From Methanothermobacter sp. (GTDB lineage Archaea > Methanobacteriota > Methanobacteria > Methanobacteriales > Methanothermobacteraceae): a stretch of DNA of 64,000 nt. Both the position numbers and the translations under genes were made by a program. The notes below the pieces were generated by a model. That model was not told where the DNA came from, ran no database searches, and worked only from the letters and a program-made list of their open reading frames with translations. The stretch covers positions 207,224 through 271,223 of the forward strand of contig NZ_JASFYG010000002.1 in NCBI RefSeq assembly GCF_030055435.1, written 5' to 3'. This document shows, in pieces, positions 56,925-64,000 of this stretch; position 1 is the first letter of the stretch; the number at the start of each line of letters is the position of its first letter.

Positions 56925-57973
56925 GGTTTGAGGGGATAATGAATGATATAATGGACTTCAGGAACCTGACTGAGGATGAGGCCCACGATTTAATGGAGAT
57001 GATAATGGATGGTGAAATGGGGGATGTGCAGATTGCCGCATTACTCACAGCCCTTGCAATGAAGGGGGAGACCGTGGAGGAGATCACGGGCTTTGCAAGG
57101 GCAATGAGGGAGAGGGCGGTAAAGGTTAAAACTCCTGAATCCATGAGGGTCGTTGATGCATGTGGAACAGGGGGTGACAGGTTCAAATCCTACAATGTGA
57201 GCACCGCAGCGGCAATAATAGCCGCCGCAGCCGGTGTTAAGGTGGCAAAACATGGTAACAGGGCGGTTACAGGTTCATGTGGCGGTGCAGATATACTTGA
57301 GGCCGCGGGTGTCAACATAGAGCTGGGACCTGAAGCTGCACGAAGGTCCCTTGAAACCCTGGGAATAGCCTTCATGTTTGCACCACTCTTTCACAGGGCA
57401 ACCGCCAGGGTGGCACCCGTAAGGAGGGAACTTGGCTTTAAGACGGTATTCAACATACTGGGACCCCTAACATCCCCTGCATCAGCAGAGGTACAGCTCC
57501 TGGGGGTTTTCGACCCCCATCTTGTGGGTCCAGTTGCAGAGGTCCTCAGAAACCTTGGTGTGAAAAGGGCGATGGTTGTCCATGGCTTTGATGGTAACAT
57601 GAACCCTGCGATGGATGAGATATCCACGGTGGGCCCAACCCTTGTGTGTTTCCTTGAGGACGATGAGATAGGAATCGAGAGGCTCATGCCATCGGATTTC
57701 GGTGTTGATGTGGGGCAGCTACAGCACCTGAAGGCGGCATCAACTGTTGATGAAAACCTCAGAATGTTCCTGGATGTCCTCGCGGGACTGCATGATACTC
57801 CTGAGAGGAAATCGCGCCTGGATATCGCCCTTGCAAATGCAGGGGCACTTATATACCTTGCAGAAATGGAGGATACACTTGAAGGTGGAACAGAAGCTGC
57901 AAGAGAAACAGTTGAATCTGGAGCTGCACTCCGTTTACTGGAAGACTTTGCATCCTTCACTCATAACCTGTAA
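56921..57973 (+). CDS. trpD: Anthranilate phosphoribosyltransferase
   Basis: TrpD attaches phosphoribose to anthranilate. The 350 residues include the PRPP-binding [33 protein letters not shown] and the DE motif [11 protein letters not shown]. Overlaps the trpA stop by four bases. Last gene of the operon, ending eight bases before the opposite-strand tRNA-Ile. Confidence 0.96.
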   Translation: MRFEGIMNDIMDFRNLTEDEAHDLMEMIMDGEMGDVQIAALLTALAMKGETVEEITGFARAMRERAVKVKTPESMRVVDACGTGGDRFKSYNVSTAAAIIAAAAGVKVAKHGNRAVTGSCGGADILEAAGVNIELGPEAARRSLETLGIAFMFAPLFHRATARVAPVRRELGFKTVFNILGPLTSPASAEVQLLGVFDPHLVGPVAEVLRNLGVKRAMVVHGFDGNMNPAMDEISTVGPTLVCFLEDDEIGIERLMPSDFGVDVGQLQHLKAASTVDENLRMFLDVLAGLHDTPERKSRLDIALANAGALIYLAEMEDTLEGGTEAARETVESGAALRLLEDFASFTHNL

Positions 57974-57980
57974 ATGTGAA

Positions 57981-58054
57981 TGGGCCCGCTGGGATTCGAA
58001 CCCAGGGCCTCACGGTTATCAGCCGTGCGCTCTAACCACCTGAGCCACGGGCCC
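57981..58054 (-). tRNA. tRNA-Ile (anticodon GAT)
   Basis: The minus strand folds as a complete cloverleaf: acceptor GGGCCCG with CGGGCCC, D-stem GCTC/GAGC, anticodon stem CACGG/CCGTG with loop CTGATAA (anticodon GAT), and T-stem CTGGG/CCCAG with loop TTCGAAT. The discriminator is A at 57981. CCA is not encoded. No intron is present. Confidence 0.97.
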
Positions 58055-58144
58055 ATGAAGTATTTAAGAATCAGTGGGGTGATTCCAACTTTTGGAATTC
58101 CTCATATATATGCTTTTCTGTCTGGGAATTCAGGGTTTCCAGCA

Positions 58145-58717
58145 TCAACCCCTTAAAATCTCTACGTCCTCCGCTGCCTTGATGATCTCAGTGATTTCAG
58201 AGGCGGCCACTTCAGGGGTCCTGTTTTCAACCACACTGACGATGGATCCCATGAGGGTTGCGCATACGAACATTGCTGTTCGAAGTAACTCCATGTGCTC
58301 CATAAGACTTGAGGGAGTATCATGTATTCTCCTTTTGGAGTCCGCACTCCTCCTTTTAATTATATCCAGGGGGTCTGATTCAAGGATTATGATAAGATCA
58401 GGGGTTATGAACTCCACTGGAAGTGAAAGAAGGTAACCGATGGGTGACCTGTCAAGTCCGTGGAGATCCAGGAGCACCCACTTCATTTCAGATACTCTGT
58501 GGGCGGCTTCACGCCAGATGATGTACTGCTGATCCATGGGGAGGCTGAAAAGTTCCTCCATTGTACCTGCAAGACCTCTCTCCCCTGCAACTTCAAGCAT
58601 CAGTTCTCCATAATTGATGAAGTTATGATCCAGTTTTTCAGAGAGAATCCTGCATATGGTGGTTTTTCCTACACCAGGCACGCCCACAATGGCAATGGTT
58701 TCAGGGAAACCCGGCAT
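58145..58717 (-). CDS. adkA: Archaeal adenylate kinase AdkA
   Basis: A 190-residue archaeal-type adenylate kinase, AMP + ATP to 2 ADP. P-loop AIVGVPGVGKTTICRIL, the INYGELMLEVAGERG region, LLDLHGLDRSPIGYL and IIILESDPLDIIKRR match the trimeric archaeal family. Ten bases separate it from the upstream MIP18-like gene. Confidence 0.92.
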   Translation of the reverse strand: MPGFPETIAIVGVPGVGKTTICRILSEKLDHNFINYGELMLEVAGERGLAGTMEELFSLPMDQQYIIWREAAHRVSEMKWVLLDLHGLDRSPIGYLLSLPVEFITPDLIIILESDPLDIIKRRSADSKRRIHDTPSSLMEHMELLRTAMFVCATLMGSIVSVVENRTPEVAASEITEIIKAAEDVEILRG

Positions 58718-58727
58718 GAGACTGATA

Positions 58728-59021
58728 TCATTTATTTACCATTTCACTTATGGCATCTGCCATCATATGGCCTTCCACGGTTATCTCGGCCCGGTCGATG
58801 CCCTCAACCTCCTCTGCAACAGTTCTTGCATCCATGGCCATCCTGGCGGCGCTCATGCAGCCGGGGTTTGTGGGCCGGATCGTTATCTTTGCAATGGTTT
58901 CACCCTTATCCTCGATTTCGATGTTCTCAACAAGACCCATCTCCACTATACTTATACCCATGTGTGGGTCTGCAACCTTTTTGAGAGCTTCCTTAACCTT
59001 TTCCAAGAGTTCTTCTGACAT
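58728..59021 (-). CDS. MIP18/PaaD-like Fe-S assembly protein (DUF59)
   Basis: A 97-residue DUF59 protein. LEKVKEALKKVADPHMGISI is the family N-terminus and RPTNPGCMSAARMAM carries the conserved Cys. Family members help Fe-S cluster transfer. I chose the ATG at 59021 (MSEELLEKV), which has GAGGT seven bases upstream; the frame continues to 59063. Confidence 0.88.
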   Translation of the reverse strand: MSEELLEKVKEALKKVADPHMGISIVEMGLVENIEIEDKGETIAKITIRPTNPGCMSAARMAMDARTVAEEVEGIDRAEITVEGHMMADAISEMVNK

Positions 59022-59152
59022 TATTATTACCTCAGCTGGTATTTTGATAATCACTGTGATCATTCTCTATTTTTAAGTTAACCCTATTTAAACATGTCCA
59101 TTATCAGCCACCCGGAAAAAGAATTCCAAGCCATCAAATCATTAAATAAAGG

Positions 59153-60070
59153 CTATTTAAAACTTTTTCTGCGCCTTAACCTGACAGCAACACCACGCTC
59201 TGCCTTCACCATCTCCTCCCCACATAGGACAGCCCTCCCAACACCCACAACATCCCCCTTATGGACTATTACAACCTCATCGCCAGGTATTATTTTCCTG
59301 TCGGCGTCCACAACACCGGGTGCAAATAGCGTGTTGCTCTCCAGGCTGAAATCTATCTCAACCCATTTCACGCCGAGGCTGTAAATGGATGCCGCACCCT
59401 CAAGGGATGGTGAGATGAGCCCCCGGTCCATCATCAAGGTGCCTATCTCTGAACCATCCTGCGTGAGGATCCGCCTATGGTATCTCCCCCTCACCCTGCA
59501 GTCATCGGGGATGATAACATCTGCACCCTCCCCGAACTGGTATACCGCCACCGAGCGCAGCATATGGAGCATCCTTTCCCGCGCCCCTATCTTTTCATAG
59601 CCTTTAAGTTCTCTTCCAAGTTTGTGAATGGCCTCTGGAGAGGTGGGCCTTGAGGTGGTGGCTGTGGGGGTGAAGGCGTCAAGGTACTCCTCGCAGACCT
59701 CAAGGTACCCCCCATCAACATGGGCTATAACATCAAGGTCACCCACGTAGTCTCTTAGGAGTTCTCCTGAAAGTTTTATCTCCTCATGGGACCATTCCCC
59801 TGTGGTTGAAACATCATATGATGATATTGGATGTGTATTCTCCATCTCCCGGGGGCATATGCCGAAGGGTGATGTGAGTATGAGTTCCTGGAATCCCCTG
59901 GTGACCCTCATGAATTTCCTGTGGGACCTTGAGGTGGAGTAGGGCTTCTTCATGCTGCATGGTAGCACCACAACAACCTCCCCGAGGGGCTTCATCAGTT
60001 TCATTCTCTCGCGCCACCTCACAGCCTCGGGGCGGTGGAGTGATTCTTCAATTGAACATATAATCTTCAT
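59153..60070 (-). CDS. ArcS-core protein (DUF5591 plus PUA), archaeosine synthase-like
   Basis: ArcS converts preQ0 at tRNA position 15 to archaeosine. The 305 residues have the ArcS core motif PCSMKKPYSTSRSH, fitting PCxxKPYSxSxSH, then a C-terminal PUA domain (about 225-300, KWVEIDFSLESNTLFAPGV). The N-terminal TGT-like domain of full-length ArcS (about 550 or more residues) is absent, so a separate subunit may provide it. The motif is well preserved. Confidence 0.8.
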   Translation of the reverse strand: MKIICSIEESLHRPEAVRWRERMKLMKPLGEVVVVLPCSMKKPYSTSRSHRKFMRVTRGFQELILTSPFGICPREMENTHPISSYDVSTTGEWSHEEIKLSGELLRDYVGDLDVIAHVDGGYLEVCEEYLDAFTPTATTSRPTSPEAIHKLGRELKGYEKIGARERMLHMLRSVAVYQFGEGADVIIPDDCRVRGRYHRRILTQDGSEIGTLMMDRGLISPSLEGAASIYSLGVKWVEIDFSLESNTLFAPGVVDADRKIIPGDEVVIVHKGDVVGVGRAVLCGEEMVKAERGVAVRLRRRKSFK

Positions 60071-60109
60071 CCTATCAGTTATGATTTTATCATGACTCCT
60101 TACTGTGGG

Positions 60110-61555
60110 TTAAAGACCATTCAACCATCTCAGACCTGTGAGTTCTGCCACATCCTTTTTAAGGGCTATAAGGTCCTCGTGATTCAGTTTTTTAATATCA
60201 TCCTTTCCGGTTATCCTTGCAAAATCAGCTATCTCGGCTGTTGAGACCCTTATATAGTTTTCAAGTCGCTCAGCAGCCTTCTTGGTGTCCAGGTGCTTCA
60301 CAAGGGCAGGGTCATGGGTGGTTATACCAGTTGGACACATGCCAGTGTGGCATAGCCTGTGCTGCTGGCAGTTCATGGCAATGAGGGCAGCAGTACCTAT
60401 GTAAACTGCATCTGCCCCCAGGGCAAGGCATTTGGCCATATCAGCCCCTGTCCTGAGGCCTCCCCCTGCAATCAGGGATACTCTACCCTCAAGGCCCTCG
60501 TTGACAATAACCTTGGCGGCCCGGGGTATGGCTGCAATGATTGGTATACCTGTGCTGTCCCTTATATGTGGGTTAACAGCACCTGTACCCCCTCCGAATC
60601 CATCGAGACCTATGAAGTCAACACCAGCATCAAGGAGGGCTTTCACATCGTCCTCAACGTTTCCACATCCGATCTTGGCACCAACAGGAGAACCTCCAGA
60701 GAGTTCCCGAAGGTATGATACCTTCTCTCTGAGCTCCTCAGGGTTTCTGATGTCAGGGTGATGTGCAGGAGAATATGAGCCCTCACCCTCTTTAAGCCCA
60801 CGAACCCTTGCCACATCATCTGTGATTTTTTCAGGGGGCAGATAACTTCCTTTACCGGGGTATGCCCCCTGACCGAATCTTATCTCTATGGCGGCGGCCC
60901 TCTGAAGTATATCCTCTGTGACACCGAATCTACCTGTTGAATACTGGACTATGAGGTAATCTCCAGCCTTCTCCATTTCATATTCAAGGACACCCCCCTC
61001 ACCTGAATTGAAGCCTATCCCCAGTTTTGCTGCAGCGGATGCAATGGCCATCCTTGTATTCTTTGATACGGCACCATAACTCATACCGCTTATCATTACA
61101 GGGGAGCTCAGTTTCAGGGGTTTATCTGCCATCCTCCCTATGGTAACACCTGTTTTCACAGGGTCCTCTGCATTGAGTGGTATGGATGATACCTGTGCCG
61201 GTACAAAGTGTATGTCATCGAGTCCCAGAGGCAGCCTCTTTTGAGATCCCATTGACTCCAGGGGCGCTTCACCTGTTCCTGCGGCTTCCTTGATATGGAT
61301 TATGTTCATGTAGTCCCTGTGATTCTCGGAGCGATCTTTCCTCCTCATACGGATACCATTCAGTGATTCTGTGTTACAGAAATAGAGTTCCCTGAGGCCA
61401 TATTTCTGATAAACAGGGCATGATGCGCAGAGACATCCCCTTTCATTAACCTCGTATCTGCTGCTCCCGGTGGCACAGAATAGTATCTCATCTTCTCCGT
61501 GTCCTGGATAACTAGGGCAATCCGGGCATAAACATTCCGTGTCCTGTTCCTTCAT
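60110..61555 (-). CDS. Glutamate synthase FMN-domain protein with N-terminal DUF2769
   Basis: A 481-residue protein. Residues 1-65 have two DUF2769-like Cys motifs (CLCPDCPSYPGHG, CLCASCPVYQKYG). Residues about 90-450 are the GltB FMN-binding synthase domain: MISGMSYGAVSKNTRMAIA, GEGG, IGLDGFGGGTGAVNP, and cluster cysteines in CQQHRLCHTGMCPTG. The glutaminase and GXGXG parts are elsewhere or missing. It is a typical archaeal split glutamate synthase, but the enzyme may use another amino acid. Confidence 0.88.
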   Translation of the reverse strand: MKEQDTECLCPDCPSYPGHGEDEILFCATGSSRYEVNERGCLCASCPVYQKYGLRELYFCNTESLNGIRMRRKDRSENHRDYMNIIHIKEAAGTGEAPLESMGSQKRLPLGLDDIHFVPAQVSSIPLNAEDPVKTGVTIGRMADKPLKLSSPVMISGMSYGAVSKNTRMAIASAAAKLGIGFNSGEGGVLEYEMEKAGDYLIVQYSTGRFGVTEDILQRAAAIEIRFGQGAYPGKGSYLPPEKITDDVARVRGLKEGEGSYSPAHHPDIRNPEELREKVSYLRELSGGSPVGAKIGCGNVEDDVKALLDAGVDFIGLDGFGGGTGAVNPHIRDSTGIPIIAAIPRAAKVIVNEGLEGRVSLIAGGGLRTGADMAKCLALGADAVYIGTAALIAMNCQQHRLCHTGMCPTGITTHDPALVKHLDTKKAAERLENYIRVSTAEIADFARITGKDDIKKLNHEDLIALKKDVAELTGLRWLNGL

Positions 61556-61670
61556 AACGACCCCTGCTGCACTTGGCTCTTAATAAGTTATAACGCCTTT
61601 ATGTAATTAATAGTGATGGTCTGGCAAACACGTGCGGAGGGGATGTGTGGCTTGCTACTCTAGGTCCCTA

Positions 61671-62156
61671 CTATCGTGACATCTCCATGAGTTCTTCATG
61701 AAGTTGTCTGAGACGATCTATTGATGGATGATTCTTTCCAAGACGATCAGACCATTTTTTAATCACAAAATCAATACCAACCTCATCTGAGCCATTTATG
61801 AGGTTATCTGCATGGGCCACGATCTTTTCTTCAAGGGTCTCCGGCATGTAGTTTCCAGGCGGAAGTCCCAGGGCATCAGCCTCGTCATCAGGTATCCCCG
61901 CGCCCACATGCCTCTCAACTATCCTGATGACCTCCACAGGGTAACCAAGTTTTCTGAGGATACGGGCCCCCTCAACTGCATGATCAACTCCACTGGTCCT
62001 GCAGCGGCCTATATCATGAAGAAGGGCACCCTCTTCAACAAGTTCTATGTTAACAGGGAGGTTTTCTGCCAGTTCAAGAGCCTTTTTTCTAACGGCCAGT
62101 GAATGCTTCACCACCCATTCGGGACAGCCAGCACTTCTAAGTAGACGGATGCTCAA
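61671..62156 (-). CDS. HD-superfamily phosphohydrolase
   Basis: A 161-residue HD-domain protein. HSLAVRKKALELAENLP, ALLHDIGRCRTSGVDHAVEG, ERHVGAGI and IVAHADNLINGS give the H...HD...H...D metal ligands. The archaeal subfamily has no proven substrate. It follows tfe in the same direction. Confidence 0.87.
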   Translation of the reverse strand: MSIRLLRSAGCPEWVVKHSLAVRKKALELAENLPVNIELVEEGALLHDIGRCRTSGVDHAVEGARILRKLGYPVEVIRIVERHVGAGIPDDEADALGLPPGNYMPETLEEKIVAHADNLINGSDEVGIDFVIKKWSDRLGKNHPSIDRLRQLHEELMEMSR

Positions 62157-62188
62157 GAAAACACCCTTTTAATCAAAATTCGCTGTTC

Positions 62189-62725
62189 TTATGAATTCAG
62201 AGTCTGGGTGTGTGCATTATCGAAACCATTGTTTTCGTAGAGGCTCAGCTCATCCTTCAACTGCTGTATTATTTCAGAGTTGTCCATGAATTCCATTTTA
62301 GAGCCACATTCAGGGCATGTGAAATTCTCTTCAGCAGCCTCATCGAAGGTGAAGCGGTAGTGACCGTTTACACATACAAAGAACATGTTGTTCTCCTCAA
62401 AGTCCAGTGCTTCCCTTAGTTTTTTAACTATTTCACTGTGCTTTCTCTTTATCATCTCTGTAACCTTTTCAGGTTCAAATTTCCATGTGTAGGTGTACCA
62501 CTGTGTTTCAGGGTCCTTGCTTCTCTTGTAGCTTGCAACCCCCGCATCATAGAGTTTGTAGAGTATCCTCCGGACTATGTTGAGTTTAAGCTGGGTTTTC
62601 TCTGAAATCTCCTCATCTGTCACCTTACCCTTCATGAGGCATTCCAGAACTGGCACTGCCTCCTCCTCTTCCTCCTCAGTGATAATCTCATGGATCAACT
62701 CTTGTAGCATCTGATTGTCAATCAA
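62189..62725 (-). CDS. tfe: Transcription initiation factor E alpha (TFE)
   Basis: TFE stabilises open promoter complexes. About 178 residues: a winged helix ([40 protein letters not shown]), an alpha-helical linker, and a zinc ribbon formed by [11 protein letters not shown] and [12 protein letters not shown]. The first zinc-ligand pair appears degenerate, with one Cys (CVNGH). I chose the TTG at 62725, seven bases after GGAGG. Confidence 0.92.
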   Translation of the reverse strand: MIDNQMLQELIHEIITEEEEEEAVPVLECLMKGKVTDEEISEKTQLKLNIVRRILYKLYDAGVASYKRSKDPETQWYTYTWKFEPEKVTEMIKRKHSEIVKKLREALDFEENNMFFVCVNGHYRFTFDEAAEENFTCPECGSKMEFMDNSEIIQQLKDELSLYENNGFDNAHTQTLNS

Positions 62726-62836
62726 TTGAAATCCTCCAGCTTTAAGAAATAACTGCATACAGGGTATGCTGAATCAATCAAATTTTTTGAGTGCACTTCA
62801 ATTTATGTGCCTAATCTTATTTAAAATTTTATAAAA

Positions 62837-63691
62837 TCATGGGTCCCTCACTTCAGTGGGGGGTCTAACAATAACCGCCGGCACATGATCCAGTGAGGAA
62901 AGCATTTCAACTGTAACTGTTTCGGGTTCACATCCAAGTTCACTGGCCATATCATAAACGGTTTTTCTGCTACTGTGCCTTTCATGGTACTCCTCGGCGA
63001 CTGATGCCACCTCAAGGAGCACTTCCGTGTTAGCGGGCCTTGATGAGGCAAGGGGGGTTGGCCATTTCTTTCTGGAAAACCTTCCTGCAATGTAACCCAG
63101 GAAACCGGTATCTGAGATTATACCCGGTGCAGCTGTGGGAAGTGATGTGAAATACCTCCCAAGGATTCGGTAGGTTGCGTCCGTGTCAATAACAACCACG
63201 GTGACATCGACACCGAATTTACTCAGAATCCCCTCTGCAATGGATTTTGCAGCACCCTCCGGGTTTTCAGGAAGAAGCGAAACATATGTGGCGGGGACGT
63301 TGCTCAAATCAATTCCAGCCTCTGAGGCCGGTTTAAGGGCATGTTTCAGGCCGTAATACCTGAGCACAACCTCCTTATGGTTTCTTGCCTCGGGGGGGAG
63401 GTTTCTGAGGTTTCTCAGGGTTCTTTCCTTTATTCCAAAAATGGGTCCGAGAATATGGCCCCAGATGTACTTTGACCAGAGGTCTGCAAGAATGATGGCT
63501 GTCCTGGAGGCTTCAAATTCTGATTCATCAATGAGGTTTCCCTGGGCAACCGAGATGGGGGTTTCAGAGACCACAAGGAAATCCCCATCTATGACCAGTT
63601 CACCTGCCATCTCCACGATTTTCCATAAACCCTCACCAGGCTTTATGTAGTCCGTCCTCACAGGTACTGTGGTGTATCTATCTCTGGGCAT
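62837..63691 (-). CDS. CofE-like protein (F420-0:gamma-glutamyl ligase family)
   Basis: A 284-residue member of the coenzyme F420-0 ligase family. It has the VPVRTDYIKPGEGLWKIV start, DGDFLVVSETPISVAQGN and VTVVVIDTDATYRI, which fit the fold. CofE proper is about 250 residues and adds glutamates to F420-0; this longer version may be a paralog acting on another coenzyme. No other F420 genes are adjacent. Start ATG 63691. Confidence 0.7.
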   Translation of the reverse strand: MPRDRYTTVPVRTDYIKPGEGLWKIVEMAGELVIDGDFLVVSETPISVAQGNLIDESEFEASRTAIILADLWSKYIWGHILGPIFGIKERTLRNLRNLPPEARNHKEVVLRYYGLKHALKPASEAGIDLSNVPATYVSLLPENPEGAAKSIAEGILSKFGVDVTVVVIDTDATYRILGRYFTSLPTAAPGIISDTGFLGYIAGRFSRKKWPTPLASSRPANTEVLLEVASVAEEYHERHSSRKTVYDMASELGCEPETVTVEMLSSLDHVPAVIVRPPTEVRDP

Positions 63692-63749
63692 GTTCTGTCC
63701 TCAAAGGCATGCTCCTGTCAATTGACCATTCAGAAATTTATGGGCAGGT

Positions 63750-64000
63750 TCACCTGACCTTCACAGGCGGGGCCCAGACCTTGAGGTCTATACCCTCTAT
63801 GATGGCCCTCCTGCCTTCAAGCTGCACCACGACCCCTGAGTGGACCTTCTGCATCATGCAGTGGGCCGGGAGGAATCTCACGGTGTCACCGATGTTGGGG
63901 AGTTCCCCATCGATCATACCCTCGAAGCCCCCCACCAGGCAGACCCCGATGTCCCTGAACTCAAAGTCCTCTCTGCCAAGGCGGTGACATGGCCCCACGA
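63750..64000 (-). CDS. C-terminal part of a protein cut by the window, possibly PLP fold-III enzyme
   Basis: The last 83 codons of a protein read [13 protein letters not shown] and continue [27 protein letters not shown], and end [10 protein letters not shown]. The LPAHC segment followed by a beta strand and VW resembles the C-terminal metal-binding domain of D-threonine aldolase / D-serine dehydratase-like PLP enzymes, but the match is weak. The frame is open to the window edge, so the N-terminus lies beyond 64000. Confidence 0.55.
   Translation of the reverse strand, partial: VGPCHRLGREDFEFRDIGVCLVGGFEGMIDGELPNIGDTVRFLPAHCMMQKVHSGVVVQLEGRRAIIEGIDLKVWAPPVKVR

Noticed and set aside
61556-61670. 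GC-rich stretch with partial inverted repeat between the HD gene and the glutamate synthase gene
   Set aside because: Pairing requires a bulge and no promoter or terminator supports a separate RNA gene.

Overview
The window is chromosomal DNA of a thermophilic methanogenic archaeon, almost certainly a Methanothermobacter (M. thermautotrophicus, M. marburgensis or a close strain). The evidence is archaeal information-processing genes (Cdc6/Orc1, TBP, TFE, FEN-1, RNase P Rpp21, aIF6, prefoldin, L31e/L39e/LX/S19e), methanogen coenzyme genes (homocitrate synthase, homoaconitase, MptE), a trpEGCFBAD operon with a divergent trpY regulator, and a CRISPR repeat of the type I know from this genus. Starts are a mix of ATG, GTG and TTG behind GGAGG/GGTGAT Shine-Dalgarno motifs.

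Layout. 1-10.5 kb: rtcB (cut by the edge) and archease, a second Cdc6/Orc1, MptE, a class V aminotransferase, an acetolactate-synthase-like ThDP enzyme, an intact acetyl-CoA synthetase, dUTPase, a small tautomerase and a REC-GAF-PAS regulator. 10.6-15.5 kb: a minus-strand information operon (rnp4, yhbY, S19e, PDCD5, PP-loop ATPase, L39e, L31e, aIF6, LX, prefoldin alpha, ftsY). 15.5-25.7 kb: Fap7-like kinase, Thi4, DRG GTPase, CBS protein, AglB, topoisomerase I, a zinc-finger microprotein, a SerB/coiled-coil fusion and TBP. 25.9-35.2 kb: a helical hypothetical, CYTH protein, aksA, homoaconitase large subunit, a DUF98 protein, FEN-1, a UPF1-like helicase, DUF2119 and ahcY.

35.2-38.7 kb: an AT-rich leader and a CRISPR array of 41 repeats and 40 spacers. 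No cas gene lies in the window, so the array must be served from elsewhere. The leader-distal end decays (a 3-nt deletion in repeat 39) and is followed by a possible 40-aa membrane microprotein.

38.8-51.2 kb: CDC48, TyrA, a membrane protein, pelota, a radical SAM protein with up to four Fe-S clusters, MraY-like and MurG-like enzymes flanking a UbiB-family kinase, an FAD-disulfide oxidoreductase, HypC and TrpY. 51.3-58 kb: the trp operon and tRNA-Ile(GAT). 58.1-64 kb: AdkA, a MIP18-like Fe-S protein, an ArcS-core protein, a DUF2769-GltB fusion, an HD protein, TFE, a CofE-like protein and the end of a gene cut by the window.

Unusual structure. At least six gene boundaries carry short imperfect direct repeats (about 14-30 nt) set 41-64 nt apart, four of them at convergent 3' ends where a repeat copy covers one or both stop codons. 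The convergent hypC-trpY junction has two tight palindromes that contain the two stop codons. AT-rich palindromes lie in the CBS and CDC48 promoter regions. The new-biology candidates I rank highest are the multi-cluster radical SAM protein, the microduplication pattern, and the CRISPR distal end with sense-coding spacers.
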